From positions 930,001 to 994,000 of the forward strand of contig CAWJLP010000007.1 of assembly GCA_963843745.1 (NCBI GenBank): a stretch of 64,000 bases of DNA. The letters are read 5' to 3'. This DNA is from Trebonia sp963843745 (GTDB taxonomy: Bacteria; Actinomycetota; Actinomycetes; Streptosporangiales; Streptosporangiaceae). Below the pieces are notes generated by a model that was given only the letters and a program-made list of their open reading frames with translations, did not search any database and had not been told where the DNA came from. The translations under genes and the position numbers were made by a program. Of the stretch, positions 42,617-51,262 are shown piece after piece (the stretch's first letter is position 1; every line of letters begins with the position of its first letter).

Positions 42617-45364
42617 ATGACGTCGGGAGTGGCGGATACACCGAGAGCGGGACGGCCGCCAGCGGCCGGCGAGCCCGCGTGGCACACGCTCGGCGCCGAT
42701 CAGGTCCTCCGCTCCGAAGGGGTGGACGAGCAGCAGGGTCTCAGCTCGGCCGAGGCGGCCGCGCGGGCCCAGCGGTTCGGCCCGAACGAGTTCGCCGCCA
42801 GCCGGGCCGAGCCTCGCTGGCACGCATTCCTCCGGCAGTACCGCGACCCGATGCAGCTCGTGCTGGTCGCGGCCGGCATCGGCAGCCTCTACCCGCTCAA
42901 GCAGCTCGGCACGGGCATCCTGCTGATCTTGCTGACGCTGTTCAACGCGGTCGAGGGCCTGCATCAGGAGGGGAAGGCGACCGCGGCCGTCTCCGCCCTG
43001 CAGAAGATGGTGATCATCACGGCCAAGGTGAGGCGGGATGGCCAGCTGGCGGAGATCCACGCCGCGCAACTGGTCCCCGGCGACGTCGTCGCGATCGAGG
43101 CCGGCGATATCGTGCCCGCGGACGGGCGGCTGCTGACGGCGGCCACGCTGGAGATCGACGAGTCCGCGCTGACGGGGGAGAGCCTGCCCGCCGCCAAGGG
43201 CACCGATCCTGTACAGGGCGCCGGCACGGCGCTCGGCGACCGGACCGACATGGCGTACATGAACACCAACGTCACCCGCGGCGCGGGCGAGTTCGTCGTC
43301 ACCGCGACCGGGATGGCCACCGAGGTCGGCCGGATCTCCGGCATGCTGGCCGAAGAGCAGGCAGTCAAGACCCCGCTCACCCGCCAGCTGGACCGGCTGA
43401 CGGGGCAGATCCTGGTGATCGCGGGCATCGCGCTGGTCACGTCGATGGCGCTGAACCTGGCCAGGGGCGAGACGTTCATCGCCGTCTTCGACGCCGCCGT
43501 CGCCTTCGCCATCGCGGCGATCCCGGTCGGGCTGCCGACAGTGGTCACGACCATCCTGGCCTGGGGGACGGAGCAGCTCGCCAAGGCCGGCGCGATCATG
43601 AAGCGGCTGTCCTCGACCCAGACGCTCGGCTCCACCTCGGCGATCAACTCGGACAAGACCGGCACGCTGACGCTGAACCAGATGACCGCGGTCCAGATGA
43701 TGGCCGCGGGCCGCCGGTACGCGGTCGACGGCAAGGGCTACTCGACGGCCGGGCGGATTACCCGGGTTGGCGGGCAGTCGGACATCCCGCTCGATGAGTT
43801 CCTGGTGCCGATGGTGCTGGCCTCAGACGCGGTGGTCAGGGACGGCGAGCTGATCGGCGACCCGACCGAGGGCGCGCTGGTCGTGCTGGCCGCCAAGGGC
43901 GGCATCGACGCGGTCTCCACCAGGGAACAGCACCCGCGGATCGCCGAGCTTCCGTTTGACGCGGCCTACAAGCTGATGGCTACCTTCCACACGATGACCG
44001 GCGCCTCCGGCAAGGAAGTGATCCGGTGCTTCGTCAAGGGCGCGCCGGACCAGCTGCTGACGCGGGCCGCCACGGTCGCCGACGCCGACGCCGGCCCGGC
44101 GCCGGCTGACGGCGAATTCCGGCAACGGTACCTGGCCGAGAACCAGCGGCTGGGCGAGCAGGGCCTGCGGGTGATCGCTGTCGCGCGCAAGGACCTGGAC
44201 CCGGCGGCCTTCGACCCCGGCACCGACCTGCTCCCGCTGGTGACCGGCCTTGAGCTGCTCGCCCTGGTCGGCATCGTCGACCCGCCCCGCCCCACCGCCA
44301 AGGCATCCATCGCCAGGGCCAAGGCCGCGGGGATCAGGGTCCGGATGATCACCGGCGACTACGCGGTCACCGCGGCCGAGGTCGCCGCCCAGCTCGGCAT
44401 CGACGGCACTGTGCTCACCGGCGACGAGTTCGGCGCCATGAGCGATGACGAGGCACTCGCCAAGGTCGACGGCATCGGCGTGATCGCCCGTGTCACCCCT
44501 GAGCACAAGGTCCGCCTGGTGGATGTGCTCAGGAAGCAAGGCCAGATCGTCGCGATGACCGGGGACGGCGTCAACGACGCGCCCGCGGTGAAGAAGGCCG
44601 ACATCGGCATCGCCATGGGGATCACCGGCACCGAGGTGACCAAGGAAGCCGCGGTGATGATCCTGACCGACGACAACTTCTCCACCATCATCAAGGCCGT
44701 CGAAGTGGGCCGCGGGCTGTATGACAACCTCGCCAGGTACGTCCGGTTCCAGATCGCCGGCCTGTTCGGCTACATCATCACCTTCCTCGGCGCCGCCATC
44801 TTCAACATCGCCAAGGGCATACCCCTGCTTCCGCTGCAGACGTTGTGGGTGAGCTTCACGATGCTGTCCATCCAGTCGGTCGGGCTCGGCTACAGCAAAC
44901 CCGCCGCCGGGCTGATGGACCGCCCGCCGCTGCCGCCTAGCCGGCCGATCCTGACCCGCGGGCTGATCGTCTGGCTCGCCGCCGTCGGCCTGCTGATGGC
45001 GATCGGCACCCTCGGCGTGATCAGCTGGGCGGACCAGGCGCACGGGCTCGCCATCGCCCGGACCATGGGCATGGTCACGTTCGCGCTGTTCCTCCTGTTC
45101 TTCTCGGTCGAATCGAAAGACCAGCGGGATTCGGCGTTCTCCCTCGACACGTTCTCTGACAGGACCTTCGTCGTCACGACCACCGGATCCTTCATCCTGC
45201 TAGTCCTGTCCACCGTCCTGGACATCTTCCATACCGTGATGAAGACCGTCACTCTTGACGTCCAGCAGTGGCTGATCTGCGCTGCCGTGGCCCTGTCGAT
45301 CGTGGTAGCCGCCGAGGCCCGCAAAGCGGTGCTGCGGCAGATCGCGGCGAAGGCCACCCGTTAG
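42617..45364 (+). CDS. P-type cation ATPase (P2-like, HAD-IC)
   Basis: A 915-residue transporter. N-terminal cation-ATPase domain (QGLSSAEAAARAQRFGPNEF), actuator TGES at 186-189, phosphorylation site Asp346 in SDKTGTLTLN, KGAPDQLL nucleotide-binding motif and TGDGVNDAPAVKKAD hinge at about 648. About ten membrane helices. At helix 4 the usual PEGLP of Ca2+ pumps reads PVGLP (303-307), so the main cation-binding carboxylate is missing. This points away from a Ca2+ pump and to another or altered specificity. Start at ATG 42617. A strong hairpin terminator follows at 45368. Confidence 0.92.
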   Translation: MTSGVADTPRAGRPPAAGEPAWHTLGADQVLRSEGVDEQQGLSSAEAAARAQRFGPNEFAASRAEPRWHAFLRQYRDPMQLVLVAAGIGSLYPLKQLGTGILLILLTLFNAVEGLHQEGKATAAVSALQKMVIITAKVRRDGQLAEIHAAQLVPGDVVAIEAGDIVPADGRLLTAATLEIDESALTGESLPAAKGTDPVQGAGTALGDRTDMAYMNTNVTRGAGEFVVTATGMATEVGRISGMLAEEQAVKTPLTRQLDRLTGQILVIAGIALVTSMALNLARGETFIAVFDAAVAFAIAAIPVGLPTVVTTILAWGTEQLAKAGAIMKRLSSTQTLGSTSAINSDKTGTLTLNQMTAVQMMAAGRRYAVDGKGYSTAGRITRVGGQSDIPLDEFLVPMVLASDAVVRDGELIGDPTEGALVVLAAKGGIDAVSTREQHPRIAELPFDAAYKLMATFHTMTGASGKEVIRCFVKGAPDQLLTRAATVADADAGPAPADGEFRQRYLAENQRLGEQGLRVIAVARKDLDPAAFDPGTDLLPLVTGLELLALVGIVDPPRPTAKASIARAKAAGIRVRMITGDYAVTAAEVAAQLGIDGTVLTGDEFGAMSDDEALAKVDGIGVIARVTPEHKVRLVDVLRKQGQIVAMTGDGVNDAPAVKKADIGIAMGITGTEVTKEAAVMILTDDNFSTIIKAVEVGRGLYDNLARYVRFQIAGLFGYIITFLGAAIFNIAKGIPLLPLQTLWVSFTMLSIQSVGLGYSKPAAGLMDRPPLPPSRPILTRGLIVWLAAVGLLMAIGTLGVISWADQAHGLAIARTMGMVTFALFLLFFSVESKDQRDSAFSLDTFSDRTFVVTTTGSFILLVLSTVLDIFHTVMKTVTLDVQQWLICAAVALSIVVAAEARKAVLRQIAAKATR

Positions 45365-45367
45365 CCG

Positions 45368-45391
45368 CTCGTCCCGGCTGGCCGGGACGAG
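45368..45391 (+). terminator. Hairpin terminator after the P-type ATPase gene
   Basis: CTCGTCCCGG and CCGGGACGAG are perfect 10-bp arms around CTGG, beginning 4 bases after the stop codon. No T-run. It lies just ahead of the GTG of the PHP gene. Confidence 0.75.
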
Positions 45392-45417
45392 GCCCCGCGG
45401 CTCGTAAGCTGGCCGGT

Positions 45418-46404
45418 GTGGATCCGGTATGGGCGTTGCGGCAGATCGCGTTCCAGCTCGAACGTTCCGGCGCGCCGTCATACCGGGTCCGGGCGTTCCG
45501 GCGGGCCGCCGAGGTCGTCGCCGGGCTGAGCCCGGCCGAGCTGGCCGACCGGGTCCGGGCCGGGACGCTGCGGCAGCTGCCCGGGATCGGCGAGGCGACC
45601 GCGCAGGTGATCACGGAGGCGGCAGCCGGCCAGGACCCTGAGTACCTGACCCGGCTGCTCGGCGGCGGGACGCCGGCCCCGCCGACCGCGCTGCGCGCCG
45701 CGATGCGGGGCGACTGCCACATGCACTCGGACTGGTCCGACGGCGGCAGCCCGCCGCTGGAGATGGCGCTGGCCGCGCGCGACCTGGGCCACGAGTGGGT
45801 GGCGCTCACCGACCATTCGCCTCGGCTCACCGTGGCCAGCGGGCTGTCGGCTGACCGGCTCCGTGCCCAGCTCGAGCTGATCGCGGAGCTGAACGCGACG
45901 CTGGCGCCGTTCCGGGTCCTGCCCGGCATCGAGGTCGACATCCTCGAGGACGGCTCGCTGGATCAGACGGACGAGCTTCTCGGGCGGCTGGACGTGGTGG
46001 TCGCCAGCGTGCACTCTCAGCTGCGGATGCCGCCGGTGCCGATGACGGCGCGGATGATCGCCGCGATCCGCAACCCGCATACCGACGTGCTCGGCCACTG
46101 CACCGGACGGCTGATCACCGGCCGCGGCCGCCCGCCATCGGAGTTCGACGCGGAGGCGGTGTTCACCGCCTGCCGCGACCACGGCGTCGCGGTGGAGGTC
46201 AACTGCCGGCCAGAACGCCAGGACCCGCCCGATGACCTGCTGCGGCTGGCCGTCGAGATCGGCTGCCTGTTCGCGGTCGACACCGACGCGCACGCCCCGG
46301 GCCAGCTCGACTGGCTGGACGGCGGCTGCGCCCGCGCGGAGCAGTTCGGCATCGGCCCGGACCGGGTGATCAACACCCGTAGCAGTCCCGGAGGCCGGGG
46401 TTAA
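45418..46404 (+). CDS. PHP-domain protein with PolX-like helix-hairpin-helix N-terminus
   Basis: A 328-residue protein from the GTG at 45418. Residues 1-80 (IAFQLERSGAPSYRVRAFRR, LRQLPGIGEATAQVITEAA) resemble the N-terminal DNA-binding part of family X polymerases, including a helix-hairpin-helix. The rest is a PHP phosphoesterase with the metal motifs GDCHMHSDWSDG, ALTDHSPRL, GIEVDIL, SVHSQL, GHCTGRL and DTDAHAPGQL. The polymerase domain itself is absent. A nuclease or phosphatase acting on DNA ends is plausible. It ends with a 4-base stop overlap with the convergent coxL-type gene. Confidence 0.88.
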   Translation: MDPVWALRQIAFQLERSGAPSYRVRAFRRAAEVVAGLSPAELADRVRAGTLRQLPGIGEATAQVITEAAAGQDPEYLTRLLGGGTPAPPTALRAAMRGDCHMHSDWSDGGSPPLEMALAARDLGHEWVALTDHSPRLTVASGLSADRLRAQLELIAELNATLAPFRVLPGIEVDILEDGSLDQTDELLGRLDVVVASVHSQLRMPPVPMTARMIAAIRNPHTDVLGHCTGRLITGRGRPPSEFDAEAVFTACRDHGVAVEVNCRPERQDPPDDLLRLAVEIGCLFAVDTDAHAPGQLDWLDGGCARAEQFGIGPDRVINTRSSPGGRG

Positions 46405-48746
46405 CCAGCGTCCGCGCCGGCGATGAGCTCCAGGATGCGAGCCGGAGGCAGGTGCTGCTCGTAGATCCGCACGCCGAACGGCGCCAGCGCGTCCTCGATC
46501 GCGCTCACCACGGTCGGCGGCGCGACGATCATGCCGCCTTCGCCCACGCCGCGGAAGTTGACGTCGGCGTCGAGCGGCACGGTCTCCAGGTGCTCGATCT
46601 CGATCCTGGGGATGTCGCAGGCGGTCGGCAGCAGGTAGTCCATGAACGTCGCCGACTGGTAGTTGCCGTCGGCGTCGTAGGCGGATCGCTCGAGCAGCAC
46701 GGCGCCGATGCCCTGCGCGATGCCGCCCCGGATCTGGCCCTCGACGACCGCGGGGTTGATGAGGGCGCCGCAGTCCTCGGCCGCGACGTACCGCTCGACC
46801 TTCACGACGCCGGTCTCGACGTCGACCTCGACGATGGCGCAGTGGCTGCCGCCAGACCAGCCGCCCTCACCGCCGTCGAACGAGGCCTCGACCTCGAAGC
46901 TGGTGTCGACGTCATCAGGGAACTGCCCCGACGCGGCCTGCCTGGCGACCTCCCCGACCGGGATCGCGCTGTCGGGATCGCCGCGCACCTGGACCTCGCC
47001 GTCGGTGATCTCGAGGTCCTGGGCGCTGGCCTCGAAGAGCAGCGACGCGAAATCGAGCACCTTGTCCTTGAGTTGCCGGGCGCCGTGCAGCGTCACGCCG
47101 CCGGTCATGGTGGCCGACCGGCTGCCGCCTGTGAAACCGAACGGCACCACGGCGCTGTCGCCCACGACGACCCGCACCTGCTCGAATGGCACGCCGAATT
47201 CGTCAGCGGCGATCTGGGCGAGGGTGGTCTGGTGGCTCTGCCCGTGCGGCATCTGGCCGGTGAACAGCGTCACGATGCCGTCTTCCGCGAGCGTGAGCCG
47301 CATGAACTCCAGGCCCATCGGGCCGCTGCCCGCTTCGGAGGAGCGCGGGCCGGGAGCGGCTTCGATGAAGGTCGCCAGGCCGATGCCGAGGTAACGGCCC
47401 CGGGCGCGTTCTTCGGCCTGCCGGCGCCGGAAGGCCGGAATGTCCACGATCTGGGCGACGCGCTCCAGCGACTCCCTCGAGGTGACCCCGGCCAGCGGAC
47501 GCCCGGTGACCATCATGAAGGGCGGGTCGGTGCGCGGGGCCATGTTCCGCAGCCGGATCTCCAGCGGATCGAGGCCGAGGTCCTTCGCGAGCAGGTCCAG
47601 GACGCGTTCCCGCACGAACGTCTCGGACGCCCACGGGCCGCGGTAGGCGATGTATGACGCCTTGTTGGTGGCGACCGCGGTCGACTCGAAACCCAGCGCC
47701 GCCAGCTTGTACGGGCCGGGCAGCATCCCCTCGATGATCGTGGGAACCATCGTGCCCATGACCGGATAGGCGCCGTTGTCGAGCACCATCTTCACGTCCA
47801 GTCCGCGCAGGTCACCGTCGTCGCTGACGGCGGCAAGGACGTCGAAGCCCTCTTCGCGCGCCTGCCCGGACGCGGCAAGGTTCTCGCTGCGGTCCTCGAC
47901 CCACTTGACCGGCCTGCCGAGAGCGCGCGACGCCGCGGCGACGGCGAGCTCCTCTCGCGAGGCGCCGATCTTCAAGCCGAACGAGCCGCCGATATCGCCG
48001 GCCAGAACATGCACCTTGTCCGGCTCCATGCCGAGGCGCGTGGCGACGCCCATCCTGGTCATGTGAACGCCTTGCGTCGCGGCATGCATCGTCATGACGC
48101 CTGAATCGGCGTCGTAGCTCGCCACGCACCCGCGTCCTTCCATGGGCACGTTCTGGTGGCGGTGCACGTCGATGCGAAACTCGGCAACCCGGTCCGCCGC
48201 CGCGAACGTGCCGGCGACGTCGCCGAACTCGCTGCGCTTGTGCGGGCCGATGATGTTGTCATCCAGGTTGGCGAACAGCCTCGGACTGCCGGCGTCGAGG
48301 GCGAAAGCCGCGCTCGTGACCGGGGTCAGGTCTTCGTAGTCGACCTCGACCAGCTCGCAGCCGTCCTCGGCCAGGTAACGGCTCTCGGCGATCACGACCG
48401 CCACCGGATCGCCGACGAAACGCACCTTGTCCGTCGCCAGCAAGGTGTAATCGGGCTTGGGACCGTCACCGCCCATCATCGCGAACAGCGGGTCCTGGCC
48501 GGGGACCGTGACCGCCTCCAGGTCTGCCCCGCTGAGCACCAGGACGACTCCCGGCAGGTCCCGGGCGGCCGAGACGTCCACCGCGAGCACCCGCCCGTGG
48601 GCCAGCGGCGAGCGCACGAACGCCGCGTGCAGCATCCCCGGCAGCTTGAGGTCGTCGACGTAGCGACCCCTGCCCGTCAGGATGCGCGGGTCCTCCGAGC
48701 GCTTGATGCTGGCGCCCGTGTACCGCTCGGCTGCGATCTGAGCCAT
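46401..48746 (-). CDS. Molybdenum hydroxylase large subunit (CoxL/xanthine dehydrogenase family)
   Basis: A 781-residue molybdopterin-cytosine-dinucleotide enzyme. IKRSEDPRILTGRGRYVDDL at the start, QNVPMEGRGCVASYD, GDIGGSFGLKIGASREELAV, a Mo-site loop AYRGPWASETFVRERVLDL, GQSHQTTLAQIAADEFG, and the catalytic Glu in RGVGEGGMIVAPP. The form I CO-dehydrogenase loop AYxCSFR is replaced by AYRGPW, so CO is unlikely to be the substrate. Third gene of an M-S-L operon. It hydroxylates an unknown carbon centre using water as oxygen source. Confidence 0.9.
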   Translation of the reverse strand: MAQIAAERYTGASIKRSEDPRILTGRGRYVDDLKLPGMLHAAFVRSPLAHGRVLAVDVSAARDLPGVVLVLSGADLEAVTVPGQDPLFAMMGGDGPKPDYTLLATDKVRFVGDPVAVVIAESRYLAEDGCELVEVDYEDLTPVTSAAFALDAGSPRLFANLDDNIIGPHKRSEFGDVAGTFAAADRVAEFRIDVHRHQNVPMEGRGCVASYDADSGVMTMHAATQGVHMTRMGVATRLGMEPDKVHVLAGDIGGSFGLKIGASREELAVAAASRALGRPVKWVEDRSENLAASGQAREEGFDVLAAVSDDGDLRGLDVKMVLDNGAYPVMGTMVPTIIEGMLPGPYKLAALGFESTAVATNKASYIAYRGPWASETFVRERVLDLLAKDLGLDPLEIRLRNMAPRTDPPFMMVTGRPLAGVTSRESLERVAQIVDIPAFRRRQAEERARGRYLGIGLATFIEAAPGPRSSEAGSGPMGLEFMRLTLAEDGIVTLFTGQMPHGQSHQTTLAQIAADEFGVPFEQVRVVVGDSAVVPFGFTGGSRSATMTGGVTLHGARQLKDKVLDFASLLFEASAQDLEITDGEVQVRGDPDSAIPVGEVARQAASGQFPDDVDTSFEVEASFDGGEGGWSGGSHCAIVEVDVETGVVKVERYVAAEDCGALINPAVVEGQIRGGIAQGIGAVLLERSAYDADGNYQSATFMDYLLPTACDIPRIEIEHLETVPLDADVNFRGVGEGGMIVAPPTVVSAIEDALAPFGVRIYEQHLPPARILELIAGADAG

Positions 48747-48760
48747 CGTCGCTCCCTAGA

Positions 48761-49267
48761 TCAGGCTTCCCTGCTGCGCTGCGCGGCCAGCAGGACGCCG
48801 TCGATGATGCTCTGGTACCCGGTGCACCGGCAGATGTTGCCGGACAGCGCTTCCCTGATCTCCTGCTCGCCGGCGTCCGGGTGGGCGCTGAGGTACGCGG
48901 TGGCCTGCATCACGAACCCCGGCGTGCAGAATCCGCACTGGAAACTGTGCGAATCCCACATCGCCTGCTGCAGCGTGCCGAGGCCGCCGCCGGGAGGTCG
49001 GTCGGGGCTGGTTGGCTGGGGCAGGGCAGTCGCCAGTCCCTCGATCGTGGTGATCTCGGAGCCGGCGGCCTGGACGGCCAGCATCAGGCACGAGCGCACC
49101 GCCCTGCCGTCGACGATGACGGTGCACGCGCCGCAGACCCCGTGCTCGCAGCCAACGTGGGTGCCGGTGAGATCGAGATCATCGCGCAAGAAGTCCGCCA
49201 GCGTCTTGCGCGCTTCCACCGAGCCGGTACGCGAGGCACCGTTCACCTGCACGGTGACTTCTATCAT
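48761..49267 (-). CDS. Molybdenum hydroxylase small [2Fe-2S] subunit (CoxS-like)
   Basis: A 168-residue protein with two clusters. GCEHGVCGACTVIVDGRAVR with CLML is the plant-type [2Fe-2S] ligand set; QCGFCTPGFVM and GNICRCTGY hold the second cluster. It passes electrons from the molybdenum site to the FAD subunit. It lies 3 bases after coxM and 14 bases before coxL, as expected for one transcript. Confidence 0.95.
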   Translation of the reverse strand: MIEVTVQVNGASRTGSVEARKTLADFLRDDLDLTGTHVGCEHGVCGACTVIVDGRAVRSCLMLAVQAAGSEITTIEGLATALPQPTSPDRPPGGGLGTLQQAMWDSHSFQCGFCTPGFVMQATAYLSAHPDAGEQEIREALSGNICRCTGYQSIIDGVLLAAQRSREA

Positions 49268-49270
49268 CAG

Positions 49271-50149
49271 TCACTGCCTCTCGTAGGCGTTGTCCGCGGC
49301 CGCCTGCAGCCCGCGACGGACCAGTGTGGCCGCAACCTGCTTCCGGTACTCCGGCGACCCGTTCAGGTCGGCAGGCGGATCGAGGCCGACGGTCGCCACG
49401 CGGGCCGCCGCCGCGAACAGCTCCGCCGACGGCCGCTCGCCGACCAGAAGATCCTCCGCCTCCGCCACCCGGACCGGCACGTCAGAAACGCCGGCGAACG
49501 CCAGCCGGGCATCGCTGATCACGCCGTCGGCCAGCGTCAGCGACACCGCCAGGCCGACGATGGCGAAGTCGCCATGGCGCCTGGCGACCTCGAGGAAGGC
49601 AACGCCGGTGCCCGGTCCCGCTGCCGGGAAGCGGACCTCGGTGAGGAGCTCATCGGGCCGGCGGGACGTCGCCAGGTATCCCTCGAACCAGTCCGCCGCC
49701 GGGACAACACGCTCGCCCGCCCGGCCCCGCACCACGAACTCGGCATCGAGGGCCAGCGCGACCGCCGGCAGCTCGGCCGCCGGATCGGCGTGCGCCAGGC
49801 TGCCGCCGATCGTGCCGCGGCTGCGGATCGCCTCATGGCCGATCAGCGGCAACGCGGTCGCCAGCAGCGGCACCGCATCGCCGACCGTCGCCGAGTCCTC
49901 GGCCACGTACTCGCGCGTCATCGCGCCGATAGCCACCCGGCCGTCGGTCACCGCCACGAGGGAGAGCTCACTCAGGCCGTTGATGTCGATGAGCACCGCG
50001 GGGCGGGCCAGCCGGAGCGCCATCAGCGGGATCAGGCTCTGGCCGCCGGCGAGCACGCTCGCCTCGTCCTCGTGTTCAGCCAGCAAGTCGACAGCTTCTG
50101 CGATGGTGGTGGGCGCCTCGTACTCAACGTAAGGCAGCTTCATCGGCAC
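49271..50149 (-). CDS. Molybdenum hydroxylase FAD subunit (CoxM-like)
   Basis: A 292-residue FAD-binding protein. YEAPTTIAEAVDLLAEHEDE, VLAGGQSLIPLMALRLARP (first FAD motif) and TIGGSLAHADPAAELPAVAL (second FAD motif, TIGG) are typical. The C-terminal CODH flavoprotein domain ends with EYRKQVAATLVRRGLQAA. First gene of the operon M-S-L. The start is ATG at 50149, or two codons later. Confidence 0.93.
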   Translation of the reverse strand: MPMKLPYVEYEAPTTIAEAVDLLAEHEDEASVLAGGQSLIPLMALRLARPAVLIDINGLSELSLVAVTDGRVAIGAMTREYVAEDSATVGDAVPLLATALPLIGHEAIRSRGTIGGSLAHADPAAELPAVALALDAEFVVRGRAGERVVPAADWFEGYLATSRRPDELLTEVRFPAAGPGTGVAFLEVARRHGDFAIVGLAVSLTLADGVISDARLAFAGVSDVPVRVAEAEDLLVGERPSAELFAAAARVATVGLDPPADLNGSPEYRKQVAATLVRRGLQAAADNAYERQ

Positions 50150-50240
50150 CCGTCCCTCAACGCCTCATGACTCACGCGGCTTCGACCATAGCGACGTTAC
50201 ACACGCGAGGCGCGACCTGGAAAGAGAGGTCTCACTTGAC

Positions 50241-51167
50241 CTACCTGGAGCCCAGGGCGGAGCCCATGCTCGCGGCGACCACGATGACGACCGCCGCGAG
50301 TGCGACAGCCGGGGCCTGCTGGCCGAGCAGCAGCCAGCCGGCCATCGTCGCGACGGCGGGCTCCAGGCTGAGCAGGATGCCGAAGACGCGCTTCGGCGCC
50401 CGGCGCATCGCCGCCAGCTCCAGTGAGTAGGGCACGACCGAGGCCAGCATCGCCATGCCGAAGGCCACCGGGATCAGGCGCGGTGATTGCACGATCCGGG
50501 CCGCGTCCAGCGCCCCGAACGGCAGGAGGACCAGGGCGCCCGCGCTCATCGCGACGGCGAGGCCCCCGCGGCCGGGCACGGCGGTGCTCACGCGGGCGCC
50601 CGTGATGATGTACGTGGCCCAGAACGCGCCGGAGGCCAGCGCGAACGCCACGCCCGCGAGGCTGAGCGGACCGTGGCCGCCGGACCCGCCGGCCGTGGTC
50701 CCGTGGCTTGCTGTGAGGCCGAGGATGGCCACGCCGGTCACGGCCAGCAGGACCCAGCCGAGGTCGCGCATGCGGCGGGACAACGCGGCGGAGAGCGTGA
50801 GCGGGCCGAGGAACTGGATGGTCACCGCCGTGCCCAGCGGGAGCCTGGCGAGGGCGGCGTAGAAGAACGCGTTCGTCCCGGCGATGCTGACGCCATACAG
50901 CAGCACGGCCTGCCACTGCCTCCGGCGCCAGCCGCGGACCCGGGGCCGGGTCACGGCGAGCAGCACGATGGCGGCCAGCCCGACGCGCAGCAGGGTCGCG
51001 CCGGAGGCGCCGAGAACCGGGAACAGCCGCATCGCGAGCGCCGCGCCAGCCTGGAGCGACGAACACGAACCGAGCACGAGGAGAATCGCCGGCCCGGGAA
51101 GCGCCCGGCGCTTCATCGGCGTGGCCGGCGAGGTGGCAGCGGTCATCGTGGCGGTCTGTCCTGGCAT
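50241..51167 (-). CDS. EamA/DMT-family exporter (RhtA-like)
   Basis: A 308-residue protein with ten hydrophobic segments in two EamA repeats: SLQAGAALAMRLFPVLGASG and TNAFFYAALARLPLGTAVTI in the first, FALASGAFWATYIITGARVS and VPYSLELAAMRRAPKRVFGI in the second. RhtA-type members export amino acids such as threonine and homoserine. A LysR gene starts divergently 95 bases away and probably controls it. Confidence 0.9.
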   Translation of the reverse strand: MPGQTATMTAATSPATPMKRRALPGPAILLVLGSCSSLQAGAALAMRLFPVLGASGATLLRVGLAAIVLLAVTRPRVRGWRRRQWQAVLLYGVSIAGTNAFFYAALARLPLGTAVTIQFLGPLTLSAALSRRMRDLGWVLLAVTGVAILGLTASHGTTAGGSGGHGPLSLAGVAFALASGAFWATYIITGARVSTAVPGRGGLAVAMSAGALVLLPFGALDAARIVQSPRLIPVAFGMAMLASVVPYSLELAAMRRAPKRVFGILLSLEPAVATMAGWLLLGQQAPAVALAAVVIVVAASMGSALGSR

Positions 51168-51262
51168 ACATCTACAGTCGCCAATCAGAACTGTTTCGTC
51201 CAGCGAATGATTTTGAGCAATACTGATAAGCAGAGCTAACCATTAAAGGGAGGACACGGGTC

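Noticed and set aside
46452..47657. A 401-residue plus-strand frame within the molybdenum hydroxylase gene
   Set aside because: Asp/Arg/His-rich shadow; the minus-strand protein has all molybdenum-hydroxylase motifs.
46401..48746. Carbon monoxide dehydrogenase (coxL) as the exact function
   Set aside because: The AYxCSFR active-site loop of form I CO dehydrogenase is replaced by AYRGPWASE; only the wider family is supported.
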